Position numbers and translations under genes: made by a program. Of a stretch of DNA of 7,072 bases, positions 1 to 4,747 are shown piece by piece (the stretch's first letter is position 1; the number at the start of each line of letters is the position of its first letter). This DNA is from Niastella sp. (GTDB lineage: Bacteria > Bacteroidota > Bacteroidia > Chitinophagales > Chitinophagaceae): positions 1 through 7,072 of the forward strand of contig JAJKIL010000410.1 of NCBI GenBank assembly GCA_021154515.1, given 5' to 3'. Under the pieces are notes generated by a model. It searched no databases, had not been told where the DNA came from, and was given only the letters and a program-made list of their open reading frames with translations.

Positions 1-146
1 CTGTTCATTCGCATGGTTGTCTTCAATGCATACGGGTTCCTGTTCTCAAACATATCGCCTCTTCTGCACCGGGGGCATTTGCATTTAAAAAGATTGAGCA
101 CACCGGGCTTTTTATCTGTGGTGGTTATATCAATGATCGCTTCCAT
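1..146 (-). CDS. DUF983 family protein, N-terminal part (cut by left edge)
   Basis: Reading the minus strand from the ATG at 146-144 gives 48 open codons up to the window edge, so only the N-terminus is present. The visible protein starts MEAIIDITTTDKK and then has LFKCKCPRCRRGDMFENRNPY, with cysteines at about residues 22, 24 and 27. This CPxCRxGxMF-x-NPY pattern is what I recognise as the start of Bacteroidota DUF983 proteins. They are usually about 120-150 residues, with a zinc-ribbon-like cysteine cluster followed by two membrane helices; the second cysteine pair and the helices would lie outside the window. The function of the family is not established. The start codon is 3 nt beyond the stop codon of the AraC-family regulator, with no Shine-Dalgarno sequence in the AT-rich gap, so the two genes are probably co-transcribed. 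Confidence 0.85.
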   Translation of the reverse strand, partial: MEAIIDITTTDKKPGVLNLFKCKCPRCRRGDMFENRNPYALKTTMRMN

Positions 147-149
147 ATT

Positions 150-1034
150 TTAATTTTTTACGTGTTGTTTCCTGAATACTTCCGGCGTTACGCCTTCATA
201 CTTTTTGAAGAACTTTGAAAAGTAGGAGTTGTCCATAAATTGCAGCTCCGTGGCTATTTGCGAAATACTAAGTTTTGCATTTACCAGCAGCCGCTTCGCT
301 TCAAGCAATACCCTGTCGCGGATGAGCTCCCCGGCTGAACGGCCGGTAACATCCTTGCAAAGCGCATTCAAATGATTGGGTGTTATGTATAACATAGCGG
401 CATAGTCTTTCGTCAGCTTCTTTTCTTTATAATGCTGATCGATCAACTTTTGAAAGTTGCGCAATACAACGGTGTTGTAATTGGTGGTTTGTTTGGTTGT
501 ATCCGCGCCGGCGTTCCTGCTAACCAGGATGAATAATTGCACCAATGCGGCCCTAACCATATCATCTTTTAATGGAGCAGCGGAGTTGCCTTCGCGCACG
601 ATCCCTTCCAACAGGTCCTGTATGGCTGGTCTTACGGGTTCAGGCAGCACGATCACCTGTTCCTGTGCTATGCCGGAAAAGAAAGTGAATTGCTCCAGGT
701 AGCGGGGTTCGGCTAAAAAACCGGCGATGTATTGTTCTGAAAAGTTCACGATAAAGCCGTCTGGCAGCCCTTCAAAATCCCAGCTATGCACCTGACCGGG
801 GATCATGAAATAGAGTTGACCGGGTTCAACCGGAAAATAAACAAAATCTATGGAATGACCGCCCCTGCCGCCTGAAAAGTAAACAAGCTGGTAAAAAGAA
901 TGCTTATGCGGAAACCGCAGGTCTTTATGTTCCTCCAGGTAATGGGGAAAGTGATCTGCCATGAAGTCTTTCGGCGAAAACCGCGACTCCTTTAAGTTAT
1001 GGATGCTATATGTTGGCAGATGCTGGTTCGACAT
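150..1034 (-). CDS. AraC-family transcriptional regulator with N-terminal cupin-like domain
   Basis: This is a 294-residue cytoplasmic regulator of normal AraC-family length. Residues from about 25 to 110 look like the cupin-type sensor fold: a FPHKHSFYQLVYF strand pair (His43 and His45), then a PGQLYFMIPGQVHSW segment, which is the usual pattern in this sensor class. Residues 196-292 form the double helix-turn-helix domain. The first helix-turn-helix is around 207-228 (LTKDYAAMLYITPNHLNALC). The second, around 254-289, carries the family signature S-I-x-Q-I-A, then NSYFSKFFKKYEGVTPEVFR. The ligand cannot be told from sequence. The start at 1034 is preceded by AAAGG very close to the ATG, a weak ribosome site. 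A TAGCTTTG -7 element lies a few bases upstream, and an inverted repeat overlaps it, which suggests autoregulation. The partial DUF983 gene follows after 3 nt and is the nearest candidate target or partner. Confidence 0.93.
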   Translation of the reverse strand: MSNQHLPTYSIHNLKESRFSPKDFMADHFPHYLEEHKDLRFPHKHSFYQLVYFSGGRGGHSIDFVYFPVEPGQLYFMIPGQVHSWDFEGLPDGFIVNFSEQYIAGFLAEPRYLEQFTFFSGIAQEQVIVLPEPVRPAIQDLLEGIVREGNSAAPLKDDMVRAALVQLFILVSRNAGADTTKQTTNYNTVVLRNFQKLIDQHYKEKKLTKDYAAMLYITPNHLNALCKDVTGRSAGELIRDRVLLEAKRLLVNAKLSISQIATELQFMDNSYFSKFFKKYEGVTPEVFRKQHVKN

Positions 1035-1043
1035 GGCCTTTAA

Positions 1044-1062
1044 TTATAGCACAAAGCTATAA
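1044..1062 (-). promoter_or_regulatory. Inverted repeat, candidate operator of the AraC-family gene
   Basis: TTATAGC (1044-1050) and GCTATAA (1056-1062) are perfect 7-bp inverted arms around the 5-nt spacer ACAAA. The repeat lies across the predicted -7 element of the minus-strand regulator gene, 10 nt upstream of its start codon. A protein bound here would block the promoter, so autoregulation is a reasonable guess. The arms are mostly A/T and could arise by chance, and no following T-run fits a terminator. Confidence 0.4.
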
Positions 1063-1080
1063 AAGACCTACCAGCAGCAA
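1052..1080 (-). promoter_or_regulatory. Predicted Bacteroidota promoter for the AraC-family gene
   Basis: On the minus strand, TAGCTTTG (1059-1052) matches the Bacteroidota -7 consensus TAnnTTTG exactly. A TTG (1080-1078) stands 18 bp upstream, as expected for the -33 element. Transcription would start near 1047, leaving a leader of only about 13 nt before the ATG at 1034. The match is by eye and no transcript data are available. Confidence 0.5.
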
Positions 1081-1128
1081 GGGTGCTTTTTATGGGTTTT
1101 ATGGTACTTTTTACTGATTGAGGAGTTT

Positions 1129-2190
1129 TTAAAACATCCCAAACACTACTACGGCTTCACCATTTGTCAGCACTTTTTTGGCCCCGGTCTTTTCATTATA
1201 CAAATTACAGTTGAACTGGGCTTTTACTATCACATTATAACTACCTGCAAGATCTATAAATTCCGTGGCGCTGATGATCTTGAAGGCGCTGCCCGTTTGG
1301 TCTTTTGTACCGGCATCGCTACTCCAAACATTATCATTACCATTAGTGCCCGGATTGCCACTGGGGTCGGTCCAGGAGACAGTTATCCCATCAATAGTTG
1401 AAATATCTGCCGTGTAAGGATAAGAAGCAGGAGCAAAAAAGGCTTTGAACTGGGCTGTTGTAGCAGACAAATAACCGTGCATGATACCTTTACCAATGCT
1501 AAACTCGGTTTTACCTGCAGGTAAAGGCGCGGTGGTACTAGACCAGTTAATGCCGCCGCCAAAATAAACATCATCACTGCCGCTCATGCTCTCGCCAGGT
1601 TCATAATCAGTGGTTGTGGAGGTTATGTTTTGGGTATAGTTTGTGCCATCGATGGTTGCTTTATAATAAAAATCGCCGGTAGTATTGCCACCGCCGCCAC
1701 CAGTACCACCGGTACCGGCAGTTGCTACCAATACAGGAACCAAACAGGAGCCACCGCCAATAGTTAGGGTAAAACTGAAAACACCGGCCCGGGTAGGCTT
1801 ACCAACCCCATACAGGGTAATTACCTGTGACCCCGTTGCAGTGAAATTACCGGCGCCTACAAATGAGATCCCATCTGTAGTGGCTGTTGAATAGGTCCAG
1901 TCGCCGACTTTGGTAACATTTACCGTAACCGTTATCAGGGCATCAGCAGCCAGGGTTGAACCTGCCTCAATTACACCGGTTACCGCCGCATCGGAGCAAT
2001 TATTGCCTGCCGGCACCAGTTTAAACACGGCCGTCCCTCCGGAATTACTACCGCCGCCGCCACCCACTGGTCCACCGGAACCCAGGGTATCCTTAGACAT
2101 TTCTTTTTGACATCCAATATTTGCTAATATTAAAAGAAAAACGAGCAAGTGGGTCAGGGACAATGTTCGGCTATTAAACAGGCGCACCAT
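1129..2190 (-). CDS. Secreted lipoprotein with Ig-like module and glycine linkers, unknown function
   Basis: This 353-residue protein begins with a hydrophobic signal (THLLVFLLILANIGC) and a probable lipid-attachment cysteine at residue 27. The residue at -3 is Asn, so the lipobox is relaxed, as is common in Bacteroidota. The order of parts is clear. A first glycine-rich linker spans about 37-52. Next comes a beta-sandwich-like module (about 54-156) with ISFVGAGNFTATGSQVITLYG and cysteines at 65 and 149 that could form a disulfide. A second linker (GTGGTGGGGG, from 159) is followed by a C-terminal domain (about 173-353) ending FNCNLYNEKTGAKKVLTNGEAVVVF. The central module resembles an Ig-like repeat often present in many copies in Chitinophagaceae surface proteins; here there is only one. 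The tail resembles small Bacteroidota lipoprotein domains of unknown function (DUF6252/DUF5025-like, from memory). It is probably anchored in the envelope or at the cell surface. No enzyme motif is visible. I see no terminator between it and the downstream regulator gene. Confidence 0.85.
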   Translation of the reverse strand: MVRLFNSRTLSLTHLLVFLLILANIGCQKEMSKDTLGSGGPVGGGGGSNSGGTAVFKLVPAGNNCSDAAVTGVIEAGSTLAADALITVTVNVTKVGDWTYSTATTDGISFVGAGNFTATGSQVITLYGVGKPTRAGVFSFTLTIGGGSCLVPVLVATAGTGGTGGGGGNTTGDFYYKATIDGTNYTQNITSTTTDYEPGESMSGSDDVYFGGGINWSSTTAPLPAGKTEFSIGKGIMHGYLSATTAQFKAFFAPASYPYTADISTIDGITVSWTDPSGNPGTNGNDNVWSSDAGTKDQTGSAFKIISATEFIDLAGSYNVIVKAQFNCNLYNEKTGAKKVLTNGEAVVVFGMF

Positions 2191-2227
2191 ATAAGGGTCA
2201 GTTTGGGGGTTATTGTTACTTTAGCAA

Positions 2228-2255
2228 CAAAGATAGTAAATGGGGATGACCCAAA
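2228..2255 (-). promoter_or_regulatory. Predicted Bacteroidota promoter for the lipoprotein gene
   Basis: On the minus strand, TATCTTTG (2235-2228) is an exact TAnnTTTG match. TTTG (2255-2252) lies 16 bp upstream as a candidate -33 element, slightly close but within a plausible range. Transcription would begin near 2222, giving a leader of about 30 nt before the ATG at 2190. Confidence 0.55.
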
Positions 2256-2294
2256 CCGCTATGATTTACCCGGTGGAAATATTATTTTGCGCCC

Positions 2295-3182
2295 ATGAAA
2301 ACACCCTTATTGCTCCTTTTCCTTGCTCTTGGTAATTTCGTGCTGGCGCAGGATAAACCAGATTCGCCCGATATGCGCAGCCTGGGAATTAGCAGCAACG
2401 ACACAACTGACCGCTATATTTTTGCCGACACCGCCCTGATCCGCGTTTCACCTGATACGAAACAAGCTCCCATAGACACCCTGTTTGCCGGTGATAACAT
2501 CACCGTTACCGGAGTAACTACCAACAGCCTTACCATCCGCGGGTTAAAAGGCCCCTGGCTGAAGATCAACTACTCCAAAAATGGGGCACCCAAAAACGGT
2601 TACATCTGGCAGGGACTGGTAAGCTGTACGCCCCTGCGCCGTGGCGATGTAAAATTTGTGTATGGCATTGAACGCCGTGCCGATAGTATTATAAAAAGAG
2701 ACAAGGATACCATCCGCCGGTTCCTGGTACGGTTGAAAGTAGTACAGGAAGGCAAGGTGCTTGCCAGCCGATCGTTCATCACCTTTGATGATGAAAGCGC
2801 TAACTACAGCAGTGGAAAGATCATGAGCGGCATGGGACTTACCAATGTACAGAACATCATAACACTTGAATTTTCCGGCGACGCCTGCGGCATTTCAACC
2901 TACGACTATTACTTTGCCTTTACCAAAAGCAACCAGTTGCTCCGCTTCCCTGATAAAGAAAATGTAAGCGATGCAGGTAGTTTCTACCACTCCGAAACCT
3001 TTACCTTCCCCATCGAAAAAAATGGAAAGCCTGACACGATACTCTGGAATAAACTGGTTGAAGAAGATACTGAGAAAGTAGACAAAAAAGGTAATCCGAT
3101 CCTGAAAGTAACCGAGAAGAAAAGCGCTGTATATAGCTGGGATGGCGTGAATGAAAAAATCACCAACTCCGCTCAAAAATAA
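2295..3182 (+). CDS. Secreted SH3-like domain protein
   Basis: This 295-residue protein has a cleavable Sec signal peptide (residues 1-18, with FVLA|QD as the likely cut). Residues about 41-110 look like a bacterial SH3 domain: LIRVSPDTKQAPIDTLFAGDNITV, then GPWLKINY and NGYIWQGLVS, the usual last strands. The remainder (about 111-295) is a beta-rich region with no catalytic motif I recognise. It has cysteines at 111 and 198 and a charged, Lys/Glu-rich C-terminal stretch. Bacterial SH3 domains often bind peptidoglycan or peptides, so a periplasmic or outer-surface binding role is possible but not shown. Its start lies in the divergent region shared with the lipoprotein gene. No good TAnnTTTG element is seen for it; the nearest is TATTTTG just before the ATG, one base short in the spacer. 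A strong terminator ends the unit, so it is probably monocistronic. Confidence 0.85.
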   Translation: MKTPLLLLFLALGNFVLAQDKPDSPDMRSLGISSNDTTDRYIFADTALIRVSPDTKQAPIDTLFAGDNITVTGVTTNSLTIRGLKGPWLKINYSKNGAPKNGYIWQGLVSCTPLRRGDVKFVYGIERRADSIIKRDKDTIRRFLVRLKVVQEGKVLASRSFITFDDESANYSSGKIMSGMGLTNVQNIITLEFSGDACGISTYDYYFAFTKSNQLLRFPDKENVSDAGSFYHSETFTFPIEKNGKPDTILWNKLVEEDTEKVDKKGNPILKVTEKKSAVYSWDGVNEKITNSAQK

Positions 3183-3201
3183 CAGATCGCAAACTCTTTA
3201 T

Positions 3202-3236
3202 AAGCCCTTCCCGATAAATCGGGAGGGGCTTTTTTA
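3202..3236 (+). terminator. Intrinsic terminator after the SH3-like gene
   Basis: The arms 3202-3215 and 3218-3231 pair over 14 bp with a single G-U wobble (T3208 with G3225). The core is GC-rich (CCCTTCCCG with CGGGAGGGG), the loop is AA-rich, and TTTTTT follows at 3230-3235. It begins 19 nt after the stop codon of the SH3-like gene and isolates that gene from the downstream regulator. Confidence 0.9.
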
Positions 3237-3281
3237 TTAACGACTAACTATAACGGATACTGTTTCTAACTTTATATGCGC

Positions 3282-3295
3282 AATATTTAAATATT
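3282..3295. promoter_or_regulatory. AT-only 14-bp palindrome upstream of the HTH gene
   Basis: AATATTTAAATATT is a perfect 14-bp palindrome, 55 bp upstream of the start of the stand-alone HTH gene. Its centre lies about 20.5 bp from the centre of the next palindrome (3301-3317), roughly two helical turns. It is pure A/T, so chance is a real alternative. It could be a protein site or simply a flexible AT-rich promoter region. Confidence 0.3.
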
Positions 3296-3300
3296 ACCTG

Positions 3301-3317
3301 AACTGGTAAAACCAGTT
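3301..3317. promoter_or_regulatory. 17-bp palindrome, candidate operator of the HTH gene
   Basis: AACTGGT (3301-3307), AAA, and ACCAGTT (3311-3317) form a perfect inverted repeat. It fills the spacer directly upstream of the predicted -7 element at 3317-3324. A bound protein would compete with RNA polymerase, consistent with autorepression by the encoded regulator or control by another factor. No T-run follows, so it is not a terminator. Confidence 0.5.
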
Positions 3318-3324
3318 ACATTTG
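3317..3324 (+). promoter_or_regulatory. Predicted -7 element for the HTH gene
   Basis: TACATTTG matches TAnnTTTG exactly and lies 26 nt before the ATG at 3351. The -33 region is poor: only CTG at 3298-3300, 16 bp upstream. The promoter may be weak or activator-dependent. Confidence 0.45.
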
Positions 3325-3350
3325 TTCAGCACATATAAACAAACCTTATT

Positions 3351-3713
3351 ATGAAATTATCAAACCTCGATCTGCACAAAATTGCGCAGGCAAAAGCTAT
3401 TCTGGAAAAAGAATACAAAAGCGCTACAACTCAGGCCGAACTGGCCCGGCGTGTAAACACCAACGAAAGCAAACTGCGTAAAGGATTTAAACTCATAAAT
3501 AAGATAACCATCAATGAATACCTCATTGGTGTACGTATTGAAAAAGCAAAAGAGATGCTTGAAACAACTGATGAACCGGTGAAAGTAGTCGCATTTAAAG
3601 TAGGCTATGATGTAAGCAATCTGGTAAAACAGTTTAAAAAGAACACCGGCATGGCGCCCATGGAATGGCGCAAAAAAATTTTAGGCAACAAACTCTTCGC
3701 CTTCTTCCTTTAG
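3351..3713 (+). CDS. Stand-alone AraC-type helix-turn-helix regulator
   Basis: At 120 residues this protein is essentially only the AraC DNA-binding domain, without a sensor domain. After an N-terminal helix (LDLHKIAQAKAILEKEY), the first helix-turn-helix lies at about 26-49 (TTQAELARRVNTNESKLRKGF). The linker helix is at 52-73 (INEYLIGVRIEKAKEMLE). The second helix-turn-helix is at 77-107, with VKVVAFKVGYDVSNLVKQFKKNTGMAPMEWR spelling out the family signature (GY-x5-L-x2-QFKK-x2-G-x-P-x3-R). The hydrophobic tail LFAFFL is unusual. With no ligand domain it would be controlled through its own level or a partner protein. It precedes the MauE-like gene in the same direction with no terminator between them. 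The gap holds a direct repeat spaced as AraC-type half-sites are, so it is the likely regulator of the genes that follow. Confidence 0.92.
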   Translation: MKLSNLDLHKIAQAKAILEKEYKSATTQAELARRVNTNESKLRKGFKLINKITINEYLIGVRIEKAKEMLETTDEPVKVVAFKVGYDVSNLVKQFKKNTGMAPMEWRKKILGNKLFAFFL

Positions 3714-3728
3714 TCGAAATAAAAGAAA

Positions 3729-3763
3729 AACCGGATTTGCCATGATTTTAACCGGATTCGCCA
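3729..3763. promoter_or_regulatory. 21-bp-period direct repeat, candidate AraC-type operator before the mauE-like gene
   Basis: AACCGGATTTGCCA (3729-3742) recurs as AACCGGATTCGCCA (3750-3763), with 13 of 14 bases identical and an exact offset of 21 bp. AraC-family proteins classically bind two direct half-sites about 21 bp apart (as at araI1-araI2), so both recognise the same face of the helix. The repeat starts 16 nt after the end of the HTH gene and about 135-170 nt before the mauE-like start, where an activator could act. Binding by the neighbouring protein is inference. Confidence 0.5.
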
Positions 3764-3820
3764 ATCTTCAGGCATTAACTTGCATGAAGTACTGGTAACA
3801 ATACGCATTTTTCTTCTCTC

Positions 3821-3845
3821 ACCTGTTATAAACCTGCACCTGTTA
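3821..3845. repeat. Short direct repeat ACCTGTTA x2
   Basis: ACCTGTTA occurs at 3821-3828 and again at 3838-3845, a 17-bp period, between the 21-bp-period repeat and the mauE-like gene. It is short and may be chance. No clear TAnnTTTG promoter element is visible in the 3764-3897 stretch; a TTTG at 3853-3856 has no good -7 partner. Confidence 0.25.
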
Positions 3846-3897
3846 AGCCTTCTTTGCAAGAAAGCACGTCACCCTTTAACCATTATAATTTATTTCA

Positions 3898-4404
3898 ATG
3901 AAAAAGGAACTGTTAAGTAGCAGCTACTTAACCAGGGGAGCTTTTTTTCAAAAACGGCCTGTTTTTTCCTGGTTAAGCAGGAACCTGATCATAGAGATCA
4001 TATGTTCGCTGTTGATCATCCTGTTCATCTATTCTTCTTTAAGTAAGCTATCGGCATATAACCGGTTTTCTGTTCAATTAAGTAAATCGCCGTTTATTAC
4101 TTCGTACTACCAATTAGTAGCCTGGGGCATTCCGGCCGCTGAAATAGCAATTGCTTTTTTATTGGCTGTAAAAAGAACGCGGCTTGCCGGGTTATACGCT
4201 TCCTTCTTTTTGATGAGCCTGTTCACTGCTTACCTGGTGATCATGTTAAACTTCAGTTATTACATCCCCTGTTCCTGTGGCGGGGTGCTGGAGTATTTAT
4301 CGTGGGAGCAGCATATTGTATTCAACAGTTTCTTTATTGTGATAGCCGCAGCAGGGGTTCTGCTGAAGACATACAACACGAACTCAAAAAATATTTACGC
4401 GTAA
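3898..4404 (+). CDS. MauE/DoxX-type redox-associated membrane protein
   Basis: This 168-residue protein has four predicted membrane helices: about 30-51 (LIIEIICSLLIILFIYSSLSKL), 70-91 (YYQLVAWGIPAAEIAIAFLLAV), 95-118 and 139-157. A 29-residue N-terminal tail precedes them. The SSLSKL end of helix 1, the W-x-IPAAEI helix 2 and the PCSCGG motif (Cys125, Cys127) after helix 3 are the pattern I recognise from Bacteroidota MauE-like proteins. MauE itself is a membrane protein required, with thioredoxin-like MauD, for maturation of the disulfide-rich methylamine dehydrogenase subunit. The CxC pair next to the membrane could pass thiol electrons to or from an envelope partner. No methylamine dehydrogenase genes are present here, so the client must differ. 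The small cysteine-bearing exported peptide starting 79 nt downstream is the obvious candidate. The start is the first in-frame ATG, without a Shine-Dalgarno sequence. Confidence 0.85.
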   Translation: MKKELLSSSYLTRGAFFQKRPVFSWLSRNLIIEIICSLLIILFIYSSLSKLSAYNRFSVQLSKSPFITSYYQLVAWGIPAAEIAIAFLLAVKRTRLAGLYASFFLMSLFTAYLVIMLNFSYYIPCSCGGVLEYLSWEQHIVFNSFFIVIAAAGVLLKTYNTNSKNIYA

Positions 4405-4457
4405 TGTAGGGGATACCGAAAACCTAAAACAGAGTAGGTACAACAAATAAAAATTTA

Positions 4458-4475
4458 CTGTTTTAACCAAAACAG
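4458..4475 (+). other. Leader hairpin before the exported peptide gene
   Basis: CTGTTTT (4458-4464) and AAAACAG (4469-4475) can pair around the loop AACC, ending 8 nt before the ATG at 4484. It could stabilise or regulate the mRNA of the small peptide. It is AT-rich, so the structure would be weak. Confidence 0.3.
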
Positions 4476-4483
4476 CACCAGTT

Positions 4484-4693
4484 ATGAAAAAAGTAAAATT
4501 ATCATTAGCGGCTTTAACGCTTGTATTAGCCATTGCGGGAACAACTACTGCCAATGCCACTAAATCGCCTGCTGTTCCTGTTCCTCTTTGCAGCCAGGTA
4601 TCTTCGGATCAATGTCCGGATGTTTATCCCATTGAGTGTTGCGAGGATGACGCCACAGGCCAACCCGTTTTTTCAAGATCTCCCATCCAATAA
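4484..4693 (+). CDS. DUF6520-like exported small cysteine-containing peptide
   Basis: This 69-residue protein has a textbook Sec signal: a Lys-rich start (MKKVK), the core LSLAALTLVLAIAG and a TTANA cut site near residue 25. That leaves a mature peptide of about 44 residues with four cysteines (36, 44 and the vicinal pair 52-53), spaced C-x7-C-x7-CC. The MKKVKLSLAALTLVLAIAG start matches what I know of the Bacteroidota DUF6520 family: short exported proteins with a conserved N-terminus and variable, Cys-containing tails, often next to MauE-like genes. Their function is unknown. The mature part is acidic (CPDVYPIECCEDD), with no enzyme motif. An envelope or secreted peptide whose disulfides are handled by the neighbouring MauE-like and thioredoxin-fold proteins is my inference. 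The real-gene case rests on the signal peptide, the conserved order and the hairpin placed right after its stop. Confidence 0.82.
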   Translation: MKKVKLSLAALTLVLAIAGTTTANATKSPAVPVPLCSQVSSDQCPDVYPIECCEDDATGQPVFSRSPIQ

Positions 4694-4700
4694 TTATTAT

Positions 4701-4735
4701 ACTAACCATCAATTTACGTTGATGGTTAGTTTTTT
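4701..4735 (+). terminator. Intrinsic terminator or attenuator between the peptide gene and the next gene
   Basis: ACTAACCATCAA (4701-4712) and TTGATGGTTAGT (4719-4730) pair perfectly over 12 bp around the loop TTTACG, and TTTTTT follows at 4730-4735. It starts 7 nt after the peptide stop codon and ends 12 nt before the start of the following gene. It should cut most transcripts after the peptide, leaving the downstream gene to low-level read-through, or protect the 3' end of the peptide mRNA. Confidence 0.85.
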
Positions 4736-4747
4736 AAACTGTTCAGC

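Noticed and set aside
1685..2110. Plus-strand open frames rich in proline opposite the lipoprotein gene
   Set aside because: They are antisense readings of glycine codons in the Gly linkers and beta module; GGx codons on one strand read as proline-rich on the other.
2284..2290. TATTTTG as a promoter -7 element for the SH3-like gene
   Set aside because: Its spacer is one base short of TAnnTTTG, it has no -33 partner, and it would leave almost no leader before the ATG at 2295.
2895..3176. Minus-strand open frames opposite the end of the SH3-like gene
   Set aside because: Shadow frames with no supporting promoter, signal or motif; the plus-strand gene covers the region and has its own terminator.
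4477..4483. ACCAGTT just before the peptide start codon, identical to one arm of the 3301-3317 palindrome
   Set aside because: The same 7-mer or its complement also occurs inside coding sequence (for example near 1542, 2934 and 3053), so its recurrence fits chance.
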